DNA of 64,000 nt from Rhodopirellula islandica (GTDB taxonomy: Bacteria > Planctomycetota > Planctomycetia > Pirellulales > Pirellulaceae): positions 1 to 64,000 of the forward strand of contig NZ_LECT01000025.1 in the NCBI RefSeq assembly GCF_001027925.1, read 5' to 3'. A model generated the notes under the pieces. It worked only from the letters and a program-made list of their open reading frames with translations. It had not been told where the DNA came from and did not search any database. Positions 49,301 to 57,538 of this stretch are shown piece by piece. How positions within the stretch are numbered: position 1 is the stretch's first letter; the number at the start of each line of letters is the position of its first letter. The position numbers and the translations under genes are program-made.

Positions 49301-50822
49301 CATCGCCATCGGTCATCAGCGTGAAGTTCTCTCCACTGAAATCAACGCGGGCGTAGTGTTTGAGATACGGGTCTTGACCTTCGTGCACACCACTGACGAC
49401 TAAATCGAGCACGCGATTTTCTTCATCGATGTTTTCGATCGCTCGCACAACGAACTCGCCCTGCGTGATCGGCTGAATCTCGTTTTCACCCGATAGATCG
49501 ACCAGATAAAGATGTTGATAGCCGTCCTTTTCGCTGACCCAAATGACTTCGTCGCTGCCTTCGAGGTAGCTCCAACGTGGCAAGTCCGTTTTATGGGTGG
49601 TCCAAATGAAGGTTTCCGATTGCTCATCGATCACCGTGGTGACTTCGCCAGAGGAAAGGTCGACATCGAACAAACGGAACCGTTGATGCCCCCGTTCAGT
49701 GACCGCCAACAGGACTCGGTGAGGCCCCACGAATCGCAGATTCCAGAACCGTTGGGACATCCATGGCAAATCCAGTTCCACGGACTCGCCAGTTTCCGTG
49801 TTGAACGCCAACAATCGAGTCTCATCAACAGGATCGCCTGGCAACAAATACGGTCGCGATTTGAGCACCGCGCGACCGCCTTCTTTAGGCGACGATTCGA
49901 CCAAGTGAACCGGTTGGGTTTCGTAGGGAACCACGGCTCGCACCACCAACGCGGTCCCGTCAGGCGACCATTGTGGCGATTCCAGTTTCAAAGGCTCAGC
50001 GGATTCGCTCGCGCGATCGCCATAAGATTCCAACAACTGCGATTGTTCGATCAATGTCTTCCACTCGGTCGACTCCTCATCGGCATTTGCATCTTGCAAC
50101 TGCAAGCGACCTTCTGTCAGTCGAGCGATCACCTTGTCGTTGTTCGGGGCAGGAACCCCGGCGGTCCAATCGCCGTCGCGTCGAGAATCGCGACGTCGGC
50201 GTCCACGGCGTTCCGGTTCAGCCTGAGTCGCTTGGGCAGGCTTGGCGACTTCCAATCGCGTCGGTTCGATGTCCGCGACGAAGTATCCAAATTTGGTTTT
50301 GTCTTTGCCAATGACTTCCCAGACATGACCGGCGAAGGTCGTGCGAACAAAGGTTTCGCCCGCTGGGATCGATTCGTATTGGACACGTTTGCCACCGCTG
50401 TCCACCCAGAACAATTGCAACGCTTGATCGGTTTGGTTGACAAACGTGATTTCAGTGTGGGCCTCGGACGACCCACCCGACCGCGGCGTGCGGCCGCCTT
50501 TCAGCGTCACCTCACGAACATTGGATTTGTCGCCCGGTTCGACTTCCGTCATCTCACCGGTTGAGGCATCCACACGAATGCCAGTGAACGATCCATCCGC
50601 GTTCTGACGTCGGAACCAGAACGAATCGTCATTGGTCCAATGAGGCGTCAATGTCTGTTGAATGACGCGTGGACGCTGCGTCGTTGAATCCTGTGCGTTC
50701 GCTTTCGATGCAACCGCAACGAAGACGCCCACCAGCAACAATGTGGCAATGGAAAGGGCAGCGTTCGCGGGCAGTCGCTCGACCAAAATTCCGCGCATCC
50801 AATTGTGAAACGGCAATTTCAT
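46326..50822 (-). CDS. VHL-like domain / S9 prolyl oligopeptidase / DUF885 fusion
   Basis: 1498 residues from ATG 50822, with an exported N-terminus ([20 protein letters not shown]). Residues 118-185 resemble the VHL beta domain ([37 protein letters not shown]). Next comes a DPP4-type beta-propeller and peptidase S9: Ser685 in FGTSAGGQ, Asp758 in [10 protein letters not shown], His790 in GVGHSDGG. From about 850 to the end is DUF885, a gluzincin-like metallopeptidase family, with His1321-Glu1322 and His1327 in [10 protein letters not shown]. Both peptidase centres look intact, so it may successively trim peptides in the periplasm. This exact architecture is unusual; confirm no frameshift or assembly fusion. 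Confidence 0.88.
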   Translation of the reverse strand: MKLPFHNWMRGILVERLPANAALSIATLLLVGVFVAVASKANAQDSTTQRPRVIQQTLTPHWTNDDSFWFRRQNADGSFTGIRVDASTGEMTEVEPGDKSNVREVTLKGGRTPRSGGSSEAHTEITFVNQTDQALQLFWVDSGGKRVQYESIPAGETFVRTTFAGHVWEVIGKDKTKFGYFVADIEPTRLEVAKPAQATQAEPERRGRRRRDSRRDGDWTAGVPAPNNDKVIARLTEGRLQLQDANADEESTEWKTLIEQSQLLESYGDRASESAEPLKLESPQWSPDGTALVVRAVVPYETQPVHLVESSPKEGGRAVLKSRPYLLPGDPVDETRLLAFNTETGESVELDLPWMSQRFWNLRFVGPHRVLLAVTERGHQRFRLFDVDLSSGEVTTVIDEQSETFIWTTHKTDLPRWSYLEGSDEVIWVSEKDGYQHLYLVDLSGENEIQPITQGEFVVRAIENIDEENRVLDLVVSGVHEGQDPYLKHYARVDFSGENFTLMTDGDGTHTATFSPDRSRFVVTHSRVDSLPVHELRSADGKLIQTLAKATLTPEDAKLNLPQVFSAKGRDGETDIWGLACFPEDYDPAADKKYPVVEYIYAGPHDSHVPKSFRSAPWHRDYLNAGFIVVQIDGMGTANRSKAFHDVCWHNLKDAGFPDRIAWMKALSKEHPAMDLERVGIFGTSAGGQNTGSALLFHGDFYDAGVAACGCHDNRMDKASWNEQWMGYPVGDHYSECSNIDNAANLTGDLFLIVGEVDTNVPPESTLRFADALIKADKDFDLLVMPGVGHSDGGAYGKRRTLDFFIEKLQPGSSSEQPTSELGGTTEEVATALIDVEKLQPQTAWKDIQNHYQTDLETLKRRLPVRVAEERLTQTAAFLNAWESQLKVAIASEGEDTLTDADAEIAQELMASVDEEKSDLKTLVASSEKLRELAPFTSQLITLTDLSNRVKTLNGQAMAAEMEQLTESIQLSIEGTEPSSVAVSQPVLDAAEDLIRSYQSWQTFYEGYHPDFNWWVLDLAKATGDKLRLWKETLTVDETLTQEHSELAAGGTLQLPEPAAEFAFGETYPPIQEWSQREATWMPSIVRRFTRRGRDREKNAARLPQWKEELAVLELEGKPFEEWSLDDQVDWHLLTAEVQTRIERKRIEDSGEKLPPATSSVEKDLSGTPVGRARIELELRRQFIDHSPEELIELAEREYAIVRSEMVRVAQDMGLGDDWKAAVERMKNHHVAPGQQPVLIGEMADESVDWLRKRDWITVPSFADYCWRMIMMTPERQKVNPFFTGGEVISVSFPTSEMSPSDKRQSLRGNNIGYARATVHHELIPGHHLQMYSNERHQPHRRTMSTPFWLEGLAVYWELKLYDDGFARTPEERMGMLVWRAHRCARIIFSLNFHLGRFSPDQCVDFLVDNVGFERRNATAEVRRSIGPSYPPLYQAAYMLGALQIRQLHREMVLSGEMTEREFHDSIMEAGMLPIAMLRQVLKQEPLQRDEPPRWKFN

Positions 50823-51033
50823 GTTTATATGTTCTGTGGAATCGTGCGTGTCAGTGGGCGACGTCCCCGCCATTCAGGCTCTTCATTGCCCCCACCCCAT
50901 TGAGCCTTTGAAATCCATTGATCTCGCAGGATTGCGATCCACTTTAGTCAAGCAGATGACGGCAATGCGGCTTGTCGATTGATTCACCGCACAATGGCGA
51001 AATCTTGCACCTACTCTCTTTGATTCGGGAACG

Positions 51034-51969
51034 ATGATGCTGCCTTCACGTGTAAAGGTGTTGGATTCTCACACCGGTGGGGAACCGACGCGGATGGTGA
51101 TTGACCTGGAAGACACGCTTGCCGGGCCGACGATGGCGGACCGTCGTCTGCACCTCCGGCAGAAATTTGCGAGGCTGGGGGCCCCAATCGTCAACGAGCC
51201 TCGCGGCAACGACATCATTGTCGGCGCGTGGATCTGCCAACCGGTCGACCCGAGTTGTTTCGCGGGGGTGGTGTTCTTCAACAATGTGGGTGTGTTGCAG
51301 ATGTGCGGCCACGCAACGATTGGAGTGATCGCGACGCTGGCGTGGCAAGGCAAACTGACGCCGGGCATTCATCGGATGGAAACTCCCGTGGGCATCATCG
51401 AAGTCGAACTGCACTCGGACGGCAAAACGGTTTCGTTCGAAAACGTTCCAAGCAGACGCTATCAAGCGGCCGTTCGCGTCAAGGTTTCAAGCTCAACGTC
51501 GCTCGCCAACGACTTTGTGACGGGCGACATCGCCTACGGAGGCAACTGGTTCTACTTGGTCGATGATCACGGATTGGATCTCGAACTCTGCAACGTCGAT
51601 CAATTGATGGCAGCCACGCTGAGCATCAAAGCCGCGTTGCGAGAACAAGGAATCACGGGCGAGGGCGGGGCAGAGATTGACCACGTCGAATTGGTCGGCC
51701 CCTCCGCTCATGCGGATGCGAAGAACTTTGTGCTGTGCCCTGGCAACGCATACGACCGATCGCCATGCGGCACCGGGACCAGTGCCAAGGTGGCTTGTTT
51801 AGCAGCAGCCGGCAAACTGAATGTCGGCCAAACGTTTCGCCAGGAATCGATCACGGGCAGTTGCTTTGATGCCAGCTATCGATTGGACGAGTCCGGTGAC
51901 GTGATCGCTCGCCTGACCGGTTCCGCCGAAGTCATCGCCGAAACAACACTGCTGTTTGAGTTTGAATGA
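51034..51969 (+). CDS. Proline racemase / 4-hydroxyproline 2-epimerase family
   Basis: 311 residues. The two catalytic cysteines of the cofactor-independent racemase fold are present: Cys91 in MCGHATIG and Cys245 in DRSPCGTGTSA. The DSHTGGEPTR start is also typical. Having both cysteines points to racemase or 4-hydroxyproline epimerase rather than the dehydratase subgroup. It would convert trans-4-hydroxy-L-proline to the cis-D isomer, a step in collagen or cell wall hydroxyproline use. No dehydrogenase or deaminase partners are nearby, so the exact substrate stays open. Confidence 0.92.
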   Translation: MMLPSRVKVLDSHTGGEPTRMVIDLEDTLAGPTMADRRLHLRQKFARLGAPIVNEPRGNDIIVGAWICQPVDPSCFAGVVFFNNVGVLQMCGHATIGVIATLAWQGKLTPGIHRMETPVGIIEVELHSDGKTVSFENVPSRRYQAAVRVKVSSSTSLANDFVTGDIAYGGNWFYLVDDHGLDLELCNVDQLMAATLSIKAALREQGITGEGGAEIDHVELVGPSAHADAKNFVLCPGNAYDRSPCGTGTSAKVACLAAAGKLNVGQTFRQESITGSCFDASYRLDESGDVIARLTGSAEVIAETTLLFEFE

Positions 51970-51998
51970 AGAGACTCGTTGGGCCCCGCCCAAACAAC

Positions 51999-52103
51999 CG
52001 TACGATGGGCTTCCAAGCCCGTCGGGTAAAAACGTCAGTACGGTGGGCTTCCAAGCCCGTCGGGTAAACCAACCGCTTCGTCGGGCTTGGAAGCCCAACG
52101 TAC
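51999..52103. terminator. Hairpin repeats between convergent genes
   Basis: Two direct copies of GGGCTTCCAAGCCCGTCGGG (51999-52030 and 52038-52069) and an inverted one (52079-52103). Each has a GGGCTTCCAAGCCC hairpin. They sit between the racemase and the DUF3467-like gene and are plausible bidirectional terminators or decayed palindromic elements. Confidence 0.45.
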
Positions 52104-52121
52104 TGGTAGCGCCCCCCCAAA

Positions 52122-52865
52122 TCACTGATTGCCTTCGTTGCCTTTTCGGCGATCTTCCAATTGCTTGGTCGCACCTCGCAATGAGTCGAGCAAACGTGGG
52201 ACTTGTCCAGCAGCCAAGAACACGCGCGCACTGACGGCAGATTGAGGGAAGAAGCTGGTCAAGAAATCCAACCCAAACTCCGTCGCGCCGTGACCGATCA
52301 TGACCCCATTGGCATAGGTTCCACTGAGCACTTCGTCGGGCAGCTTCAAGTCATCATAGATTTCTTGCGGCGTTGGTCGACGTTGTTCCGCATTCGGATT
52401 GGGCGTCGGTGTTGGCATCACGGGATCGCCAAACCGGCCTTTGTACAGATCGAGGTTTTTCTGCAACGCATCAACAAACTGCGGCATCACCGCGTGCGGG
52501 ATGACCACGCGAACGGCGACCCGGTGTGGACGACCGACGGTTTGCAAAAAGTCGACGATGAACTCACTGGGGCCCGTCATCACGATCGCACCCGTGCTGA
52601 AACAACCGCCCGCCACGTGATCGGGAACCCGAGCCCGTACGGCAGGGTTCTCAGCAGCTGGGTTCTCGGAAGGGTTGTTCGCCGGATTGGGAGATCCCGG
52701 TTGACCTTCCTCGGGTCGGTCACCGGCAGGTTGGCCGCCATTGGGCAGCCCATCGCCCCATTGCCCGCCGCCAGGCTGACCTTCGCCGGGTGGTTTTCCC
52801 CCGGACCCGTTTTCGTCGTCGGGAGGACCGTCAAAAGGTGGTTCGGAAGGCGTATCAGAATTCAT
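52122..52865 (-). CDS. DUF3467-like protein with proline/glycine-rich N-terminus
   Basis: About 247 residues. The first 80 are low-complexity (PPFDGPPDDENGSGGKPPGE and similar). Then come two repeats of the DUF3467 pattern: STGAIVMTGPSEFIVDFLQT with RVVIPHAVMPQFVDALQKNL, DLYKGRFG; and YANGVMIGHGATEFGLDFLT with ARVFLAAGQVPRLLDSLR. The function of DUF3467 is not known. ATG at 52865 is chosen since upstream codons are unlike the rest. Confidence 0.82.
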   Translation of the reverse strand: MNSDTPSEPPFDGPPDDENGSGGKPPGEGQPGGGQWGDGLPNGGQPAGDRPEEGQPGSPNPANNPSENPAAENPAVRARVPDHVAGGCFSTGAIVMTGPSEFIVDFLQTVGRPHRVAVRVVIPHAVMPQFVDALQKNLDLYKGRFGDPVMPTPTPNPNAEQRRPTPQEIYDDLKLPDEVLSGTYANGVMIGHGATEFGLDFLTSFFPQSAVSARVFLAAGQVPRLLDSLRGATKQLEDRRKGNEGNQ

Positions 52866-53096
52866 CGGGACCGCTATTGCAGAGAAGTGAAACGAGACAA
52901 CCACCCCCATTCTATCGGGCGAGGGATCTTCTGTCGTCGGGACTGGACGCATCCAATGCCCCTGCCGCGGGGGAACAGACGATTCCCGCCCAAGTTCGAA
53001 GTCCAGGGTTTGTTTGCACTTGCGATCACTTCATGCCATCTTAAGATGGACATTTCATTCCCCCTTTCCCGCATCCCCGTTTGAGGTCCCCCCGCC

Positions 53097-53279
53097 GTGT
53101 TAACTGAAGCCACCATCGAACGAATGTTTCGTGAACTCGTCAACGACCCCAAAAAGTGCACGGAAGACACCTTTGAGCAAGCAGAAGAACTGCTCGAACG
53201 CGAACTGCGTGACGAGAGCCCTCTGCGTCACCGCTTGACGGTCGAACTGGAAGAACTTCGCACTCTGGCTGCCAAGTAA
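53097..53279 (+). CDS. Small conserved-looking acidic protein
   Basis: 60 residues, strongly helical and acidic (NDPKKCTEDTFEQAEELLER). GTG at 53097 is the apparent start; an ATG at 53124 would leave 51 residues. No family recognised. Its sequence has the amphipathic pattern of a real small protein. Nothing nearby hints at a function. Confidence 0.55.
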   Translation: MLTEATIERMFRELVNDPKKCTEDTFEQAEELLERELRDESPLRHRLTVELEELRTLAAK

Positions 53280-53563
53280 TTCGGCTGAGTCGAGCGGACG
53301 CTCCACGGATCGATGACGCTCGACTCCTTTTCTCTGACTCGCCCGAGCCTCCTGGCGAACGACCACCAACCTTCTACCCAGGTTGGCGTCTGACAATCAA
53401 AATGAAATGAATGGCGCGGTTGACAACAACCGCCCCTTTCTTCTTTCCCGGTCTCATTTCCCGGGACCCCAGGTCACCAAGTTCCGCAGCGTCGTCCCCT
53501 GAACGCAATCGCTCGGTGACAATCCCCCCCGGCTCACAACGAGTTGCTTTCTTTGGCGTGGAT

Positions 53564-53788
53564 TCAATGCCCGCTCACACGCTTTCTCTTGCCGAGCGCC
53601 GATGCTGCCGACGTCACTGCGGCCTTGGATTCCGATTTCATCGCGTCTCGCTTGCGATCCACAGGCGAAGAACTCTCGCCCAACAATCGCAAACAGTCAT
53701 GAAGCGTCATTGACATCGGATCCATTTCACGAGGATCAGCGGTTTCGAACAAGCATTCTTGAAACGCATTTTTTAACAAACGCAACAT
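53564..53788 (-). CDS. Possible small protein
   Basis: About 74 residues starting MLRLLKNAFQECLFETADP and containing MDPMSMTLHDCLRLLGESSS. A GAGG ribosome binding site lies six to seven bases before ATG 53788. Composition looks protein-like but no family was recognised. The surroundings (53280-53911) hold no other gene. Confidence 0.4.
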   Translation of the reverse strand: MLRLLKNAFQECLFETADPREMDPMSMTLHDCLRLLGESSSPVDRKRDAMKSESKAAVTSAASALGKRKRVSGH

Positions 53789-53911
53789 CACTCGCCTCTT
53801 TCAACGAAGTGTTTCAGAAACCGCTTTGAAACGGTCAACGCCAGCGGAATGCCAGCGTCTGAAAGAAGCATCGTGCCGTCGGGTAAGAGAGACCTGAAGC
53901 CAATCTAAACT

Positions 53912-55384
53912 TCAGTTCATCGAGCAGGATTCCTCGATCGACACAGGCTGCGACCTTGGCAGACGCAGTGTGAAGCAGCTTCCGCTCCCCAAAGTGCTCA
54001 CACATTCCAAATTGCCACCCAGCGTCGTTGCGATTCGGCTGGCGATCGCCAAACCCAATCCGGTGCCGGCAATGCCGCGACGACGAGCCTCACTGGATCG
54101 GAAAAATGGATCAAACAACTTCGAGACTTCGTCAGCACTGATCCCGGTACCTGAATCAACCACTTGAATCAGTGTTTCGTCGTTTTCCTGCAACGCTCGA
54201 ACGATGATCGGCGTTCCCGGCTGGCTGTACTTGACCGCGTTGCCTACCAGATTGTCGACCACGCGGGCCAGCAACGCCGGCGTCGCGCGAACCGAGGCAT
54301 GATCCGGCAATGCGATTTCCAACTGAACGTCGTCGCCGCGTGCCTCGACCGGCCACATCGCCCGTTGAGATTCCAACCAGGGCTGAAGCTCAAAACAACG
54401 CAGCGCCGGCGTCGAGGAATCGCGATCACTGCGAGCGAGAAACAACAGCGATTCGACGATCTCTTGCAAGGTGTGCGTTTTGCTTCGCAAGATCGACAAC
54501 GTGGACTGATACTCGGTGTCGCTCCGCGGCCGACGCAGGGTCACGTCGATTTGGCCCAGCAACACAGTCAGCGGAGTACGCAACTCGTGAGCGGCCTCCC
54601 CGGCGAAACGACGCTGCTGGTCGAACGCCTCTTGTTGGCGACCAAGCAATCGATTGAAAGCCGTGGCCAACTCAGCCAGCTCGTCCCCCGAGTGCGTGTG
54701 CGTCAGACGCGAATCGAAGTCGGTTCCGGAGATCGCCTGCGCCTGATCCGCCATCGCCGCCACAGGACGCAGTGCTGTTCGAACCATCCACTGCCCCAGC
54801 AAAGCGGCAATCGACCAAGCCAGCAATGGCAAGAGCGTGACCAACAACATCAACCGAAACAGGATGGCATCGCGCGGGACCGTCGACCGCCCCACCACGA
54901 CCTTCAACTGATCAAATTCATCCAACTCACGCAGCAAGCGAACCGGTCGTGGTGCAGACACTTGTCGGCTCATCATCGCCCAGCCATCGGACACCGTCGC
55001 CTCCGCAGCAACGTCGGTTTCCACATCCGGACCAGGCGGAATCGACGTGAACGAGGTCAAGCCAGCGACCCGCAACATGAACTCCTGATCAATCGCTCGC
55101 GAGCGTTCGACGATCACGCCATCGTCGCCGATCACCGCCCAGTGGACTGCACCAAATTCATCGTGCACGCCAAAGTCGATCGAGTGTTCCAAAGGCTGCC
55201 ACTTGACTTCTGTTTCTTCGACCTCGGCGGCGGCGATCAGTGACTTCAGCACGCCGCTCAATTCATCGTCAAAACGTGAACGAACGTGCTCGCTGGTGAT
55301 CGAATAGAAAACCAGCGAATAAATCGCCAAGATGATTCCCAAGGCAGCCAGGAAGAATAGGCAAACGCGATTGGTAAGACTCAT
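53912..55384 (-). CDS. Sensor histidine kinase
   Basis: 490 residues. Two membrane helices (about 7-28 and 177-197) flank a periplasmic sensor of about 150 residues. HAMP (about 200-250), then the phosphorylated His266 in GEAAHELRTPLTVLLG, and a C-terminal ATPase domain with NLVGNAVKYS (N box), VVDSGTGIS (G1) and GTGLGLAIA (G2). It autophosphorylates and passes phosphate to the regulator encoded four bases upstream on the same strand. Layout is like CusS/heavy-metal-type kinases, but the sensor is not recognisable, so the signal is unknown. Confidence 0.95.
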   Translation of the reverse strand: MSLTNRVCLFFLAALGIILAIYSLVFYSITSEHVRSRFDDELSGVLKSLIAAAEVEETEVKWQPLEHSIDFGVHDEFGAVHWAVIGDDGVIVERSRAIDQEFMLRVAGLTSFTSIPPGPDVETDVAAEATVSDGWAMMSRQVSAPRPVRLLRELDEFDQLKVVVGRSTVPRDAILFRLMLLVTLLPLLAWSIAALLGQWMVRTALRPVAAMADQAQAISGTDFDSRLTHTHSGDELAELATAFNRLLGRQQEAFDQQRRFAGEAAHELRTPLTVLLGQIDVTLRRPRSDTEYQSTLSILRSKTHTLQEIVESLLFLARSDRDSSTPALRCFELQPWLESQRAMWPVEARGDDVQLEIALPDHASVRATPALLARVVDNLVGNAVKYSQPGTPIIVRALQENDETLIQVVDSGTGISADEVSKLFDPFFRSSEARRRGIAGTGLGLAIASRIATTLGGNLECVSTLGSGSCFTLRLPRSQPVSIEESCSMN

Positions 55385-55388
55385 GCGT

Positions 55389-56066
55389 TCACGACGATGA
55401 TTCCAAGATGTATCCCTGCCCGCGTCGCGTCTGGATGACTCGCGGACCGACCTTTTCCAACTTGCGACGAAGGTCCTTCACGTGCACTTCCAGCGTGTTG
55501 GACAGCCCATCAAAGTTTTCGTCCCAAACGGTCTCATAGATACGAGTGCGTGACAACACACGACCTGGATTCCGCACAAACATCGTCAGCAACGACAATT
55601 CCTTGGCTGTCAATTCCAGCGGAACCTCGCTTCGGGTAGCGCGTTGCTGAGCCAAGTCGATTCGAATGTCCTGATATTCCATGTGCAGGGAATCGGATTG
55701 GCCTTGGCGTCGAAGAAGTGATCGCACGCGAGCCAGCAATTCTTCGAAGGCGAACGGCTTGGTCAGGTAGTCATCCGCGCCCGCATCCAACCCCGTGACC
55801 CGCTCGCTAACGCCATCGCGTGCGGTCAAAAACAAGACCGGAGTCGAGCGGTTCTTCTGACGAAACCGACGCAGGATCTGCAGCCCATCCTCGCCTGGCA
55901 ACCACCAGTCCAGGATGACCAAATCCCAGGTCTCGGACTGCAGTCGCAACCAAGCGTGACCGCCGTCCTCGCAATGGACAACGGAATAGCCCTCTTCGGT
56001 CAGACCTCGAACGAGAAAATCCGCTATCCCCGGCTCATCCTCGACCACCAGCACCCGCACGCTCAT
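55389..56066 (-). CDS. OmpR/PhoB-family response regulator
   Basis: 225 residues. Receiver domain with Asp9-Asp10/Glu-type acidic pocket (VVEDEP), phospho-acceptor Asp53 in VILDWWLPGEDG, Thr81 and Lys103 (LTKPF). The C-terminal winged helix (about 128-222) has the ELTAKELSLLTMFVRNPGRV and VHVKDLRRKLE segments that bind DNA. It precedes its cognate kinase by four bases in an operon. Targets cannot be read; no clear autoregulatory site was seen upstream. Confidence 0.95.
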   Translation of the reverse strand: MSVRVLVVEDEPGIADFLVRGLTEEGYSVVHCEDGGHAWLRLQSETWDLVILDWWLPGEDGLQILRRFRQKNRSTPVLFLTARDGVSERVTGLDAGADDYLTKPFAFEELLARVRSLLRRQGQSDSLHMEYQDIRIDLAQQRATRSEVPLELTAKELSLLTMFVRNPGRVLSRTRIYETVWDENFDGLSNTLEVHVKDLRRKLEKVGPRVIQTRRGQGYILESSS

Positions 56067-56334
56067 TCGATTGCTCGCTGCATTTCAACTTGTCGCATTT
56101 CAATTCAAAAGCCCAAACGATGCGTCCCGAGAAACACTCCCGACAGACAACCATTCCAGTCTGCGTCATCCGGATAAGCCGGTCATGAACTGAAAATGAA
56201 GATTTCTTTATCCACGCCGCCAATCAACGTACGGTCGAATGATGTCGTAGCGGATGAGGCAGCGAGTCCCGTCCTCAGCAACTCGCTACGCCATCTGGTA
56301 CGACAGCCTGCCGTTGATTGATCGAACGTCGCCA

Positions 56335-56444
56335 CGCAACGCGTGAACAACAAGTGACGTAGCGGAAGGGCGCGAGCCCTCCGGTTCCTCACCGGGCGGC
56401 TTGCGCCACACCGCTAACATCGTCACTTGTTGTTCACGCGTTGC
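56335..56444. repeat. Palindromic element, family 3, copy 2
   Basis: Core 56343-56437 matches the copy at 4419 (95 bp). Here the inverted arms extend further, CGCAACGCGTGAACAACAAG on the left and its complement on the right, giving 110 bp. The wider 56067-57031 region contains, besides this, only a micropeptide gene and a decayed family-1 element. Confidence 0.72.
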
Positions 56445-56581
56445 GATGCAGCTGCCCAACTCGATCCACAACAAGTTTTTGCTCCACCTAAAGCCCAATT
56501 TAGATTCGCTTCAGCAAGAATTCTGGGTCCCCGGCGATATTGAAATGGACCTTCAATCGTCATCCATTTGCGGGAGCAACC

Positions 56582-56671
56582 ATGACCAGCCTCATCTTCG
56601 TCGTCCAGTCCACTGCCATCCTCACTTCGATCATTTTACTGGCGGTCGGAGTGACCGGATACTTCAAATGA
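56582..56671 (+). CDS. 29-residue membrane micropeptide
   Basis: An open frame of 29 codons starting MTSLIFVVQSTAIL and ending VGVTGYFK. Almost all of it is one hydrophobic helix. A GGGAG ribosome binding site sits about six bases before the ATG, one of the clearest in the window. Single-helix peptides of this size often regulate or stabilise larger membrane complexes. Partner and function unknown. A decayed family-1 palindrome begins a few bases after the stop. Below usual annotation cut-offs. Confidence 0.5.
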   Translation: MTSLIFVVQSTAILTSIILLAVGVTGYFK

Positions 56672-56677
56672 AAGGAA

Positions 56678-56799
56678 GCAAGTCAGCAGGAATGATCGGG
56701 CAAAACGATGTGGGCCGTTTGGACGTTGGCCCCGTTGAAAGTGATAGCAACAACGCTCATCAATGCAGTCCAAATGCCGAAAGACTCCGGCCGACCTGC
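56678..56799. mobile_element. Palindromic MITE-like element, family 1, diverged inverted copy D
   Basis: 122 bp matching the complement of the family-1 elements: GTCAGCAGGAATGATCGGGC at one end, CAAATGCCGAAAGACTCC and CCGACCTGC at the other. The middle has diverged considerably, so it is older than copies A-C. Confidence 0.65.
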
Positions 56800-57031
56800 T
56801 GATCGAATTCTGCCATCCAACGAGCCAACAGGGAGACTCGTTCCAATCCGAATCGGCACCCAACATCCCGGCATGGGTCGAATCTGGTAGATTCGATCCA
56901 AGGCACTGGGAACCGGGTCCAGCCCAACCGCAGGCACGTAGAGCAGCGACAAAATCCGACGCTCGATCGATCCGTGTCCTCACTCATCTCCGACTTGATT
57001 GGACCTCAACTTAAACGAGAGACTTCCTTTG

Positions 57032-57337
57032 ATGTACGACATGAAAAAGATGAAACAGCTCAACAATTTCGCCGAACTCACGCCAGACGCATGGGAGGCG
57101 TTTGTTGCGTTTGACAAAGCCGCGTTGGCCGACGGAAAGGTGCCCGCCAAAACCAAGGAACTGATCGCAGTTGCAGTTGCGTTGACGACTCAATGCGCCT
57201 ACTGCATCGAGATTCACACCAAACGGGCGAAACAGGCTGGCAATACAGATGAAGAAATTGCCGAGACCGTGATGGTCGCTGCCGCACTGCGTGCTGGCGG
57301 CGCGGTAACGCACGGCACTCACTGTATCGAAAAATAG
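57032..57337 (+). CDS. Carboxymuconolactone decarboxylase/AhpD-like protein
   Basis: 101 residues from ATG 57032. The core ELIAVAVALTTQCAYCIEIH contains the Cys-x-x-Cys-x3-His site of AhpD-like alkylhydroperoxidases. These proteins act as small peroxidases or redox partners. Residues after the motif (AGNTDEEIAETVMVAAALRA) complete the helical fold. It is monocistronic. No ahpC or lipoyl partner is nearby, so whether it detoxifies peroxides here is unproven. Confidence 0.9.
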   Translation: MYDMKKMKQLNNFAELTPDAWEAFVAFDKAALADGKVPAKTKELIAVAVALTTQCAYCIEIHTKRAKQAGNTDEEIAETVMVAAALRAGGAVTHGTHCIEK

Positions 57338-57538
57338 ATCCGGTTTGACTCAGACCATACCAACCCGCCCCAATGCGAGATCCCAATCAGCGTTGGGCTT
57401 CTCGTGGGTGGGGCAGGCTGCGGATCTGAGTTCTGCGTGGCGGGTTCCGCATGGGGCAGACGCGAATTTTAGGAAATCGAATCGGCAACGACCGCCCGCT
57501 CGTCTGACCGGCAAGTCAACTCCAGGAACGGATTGGAA

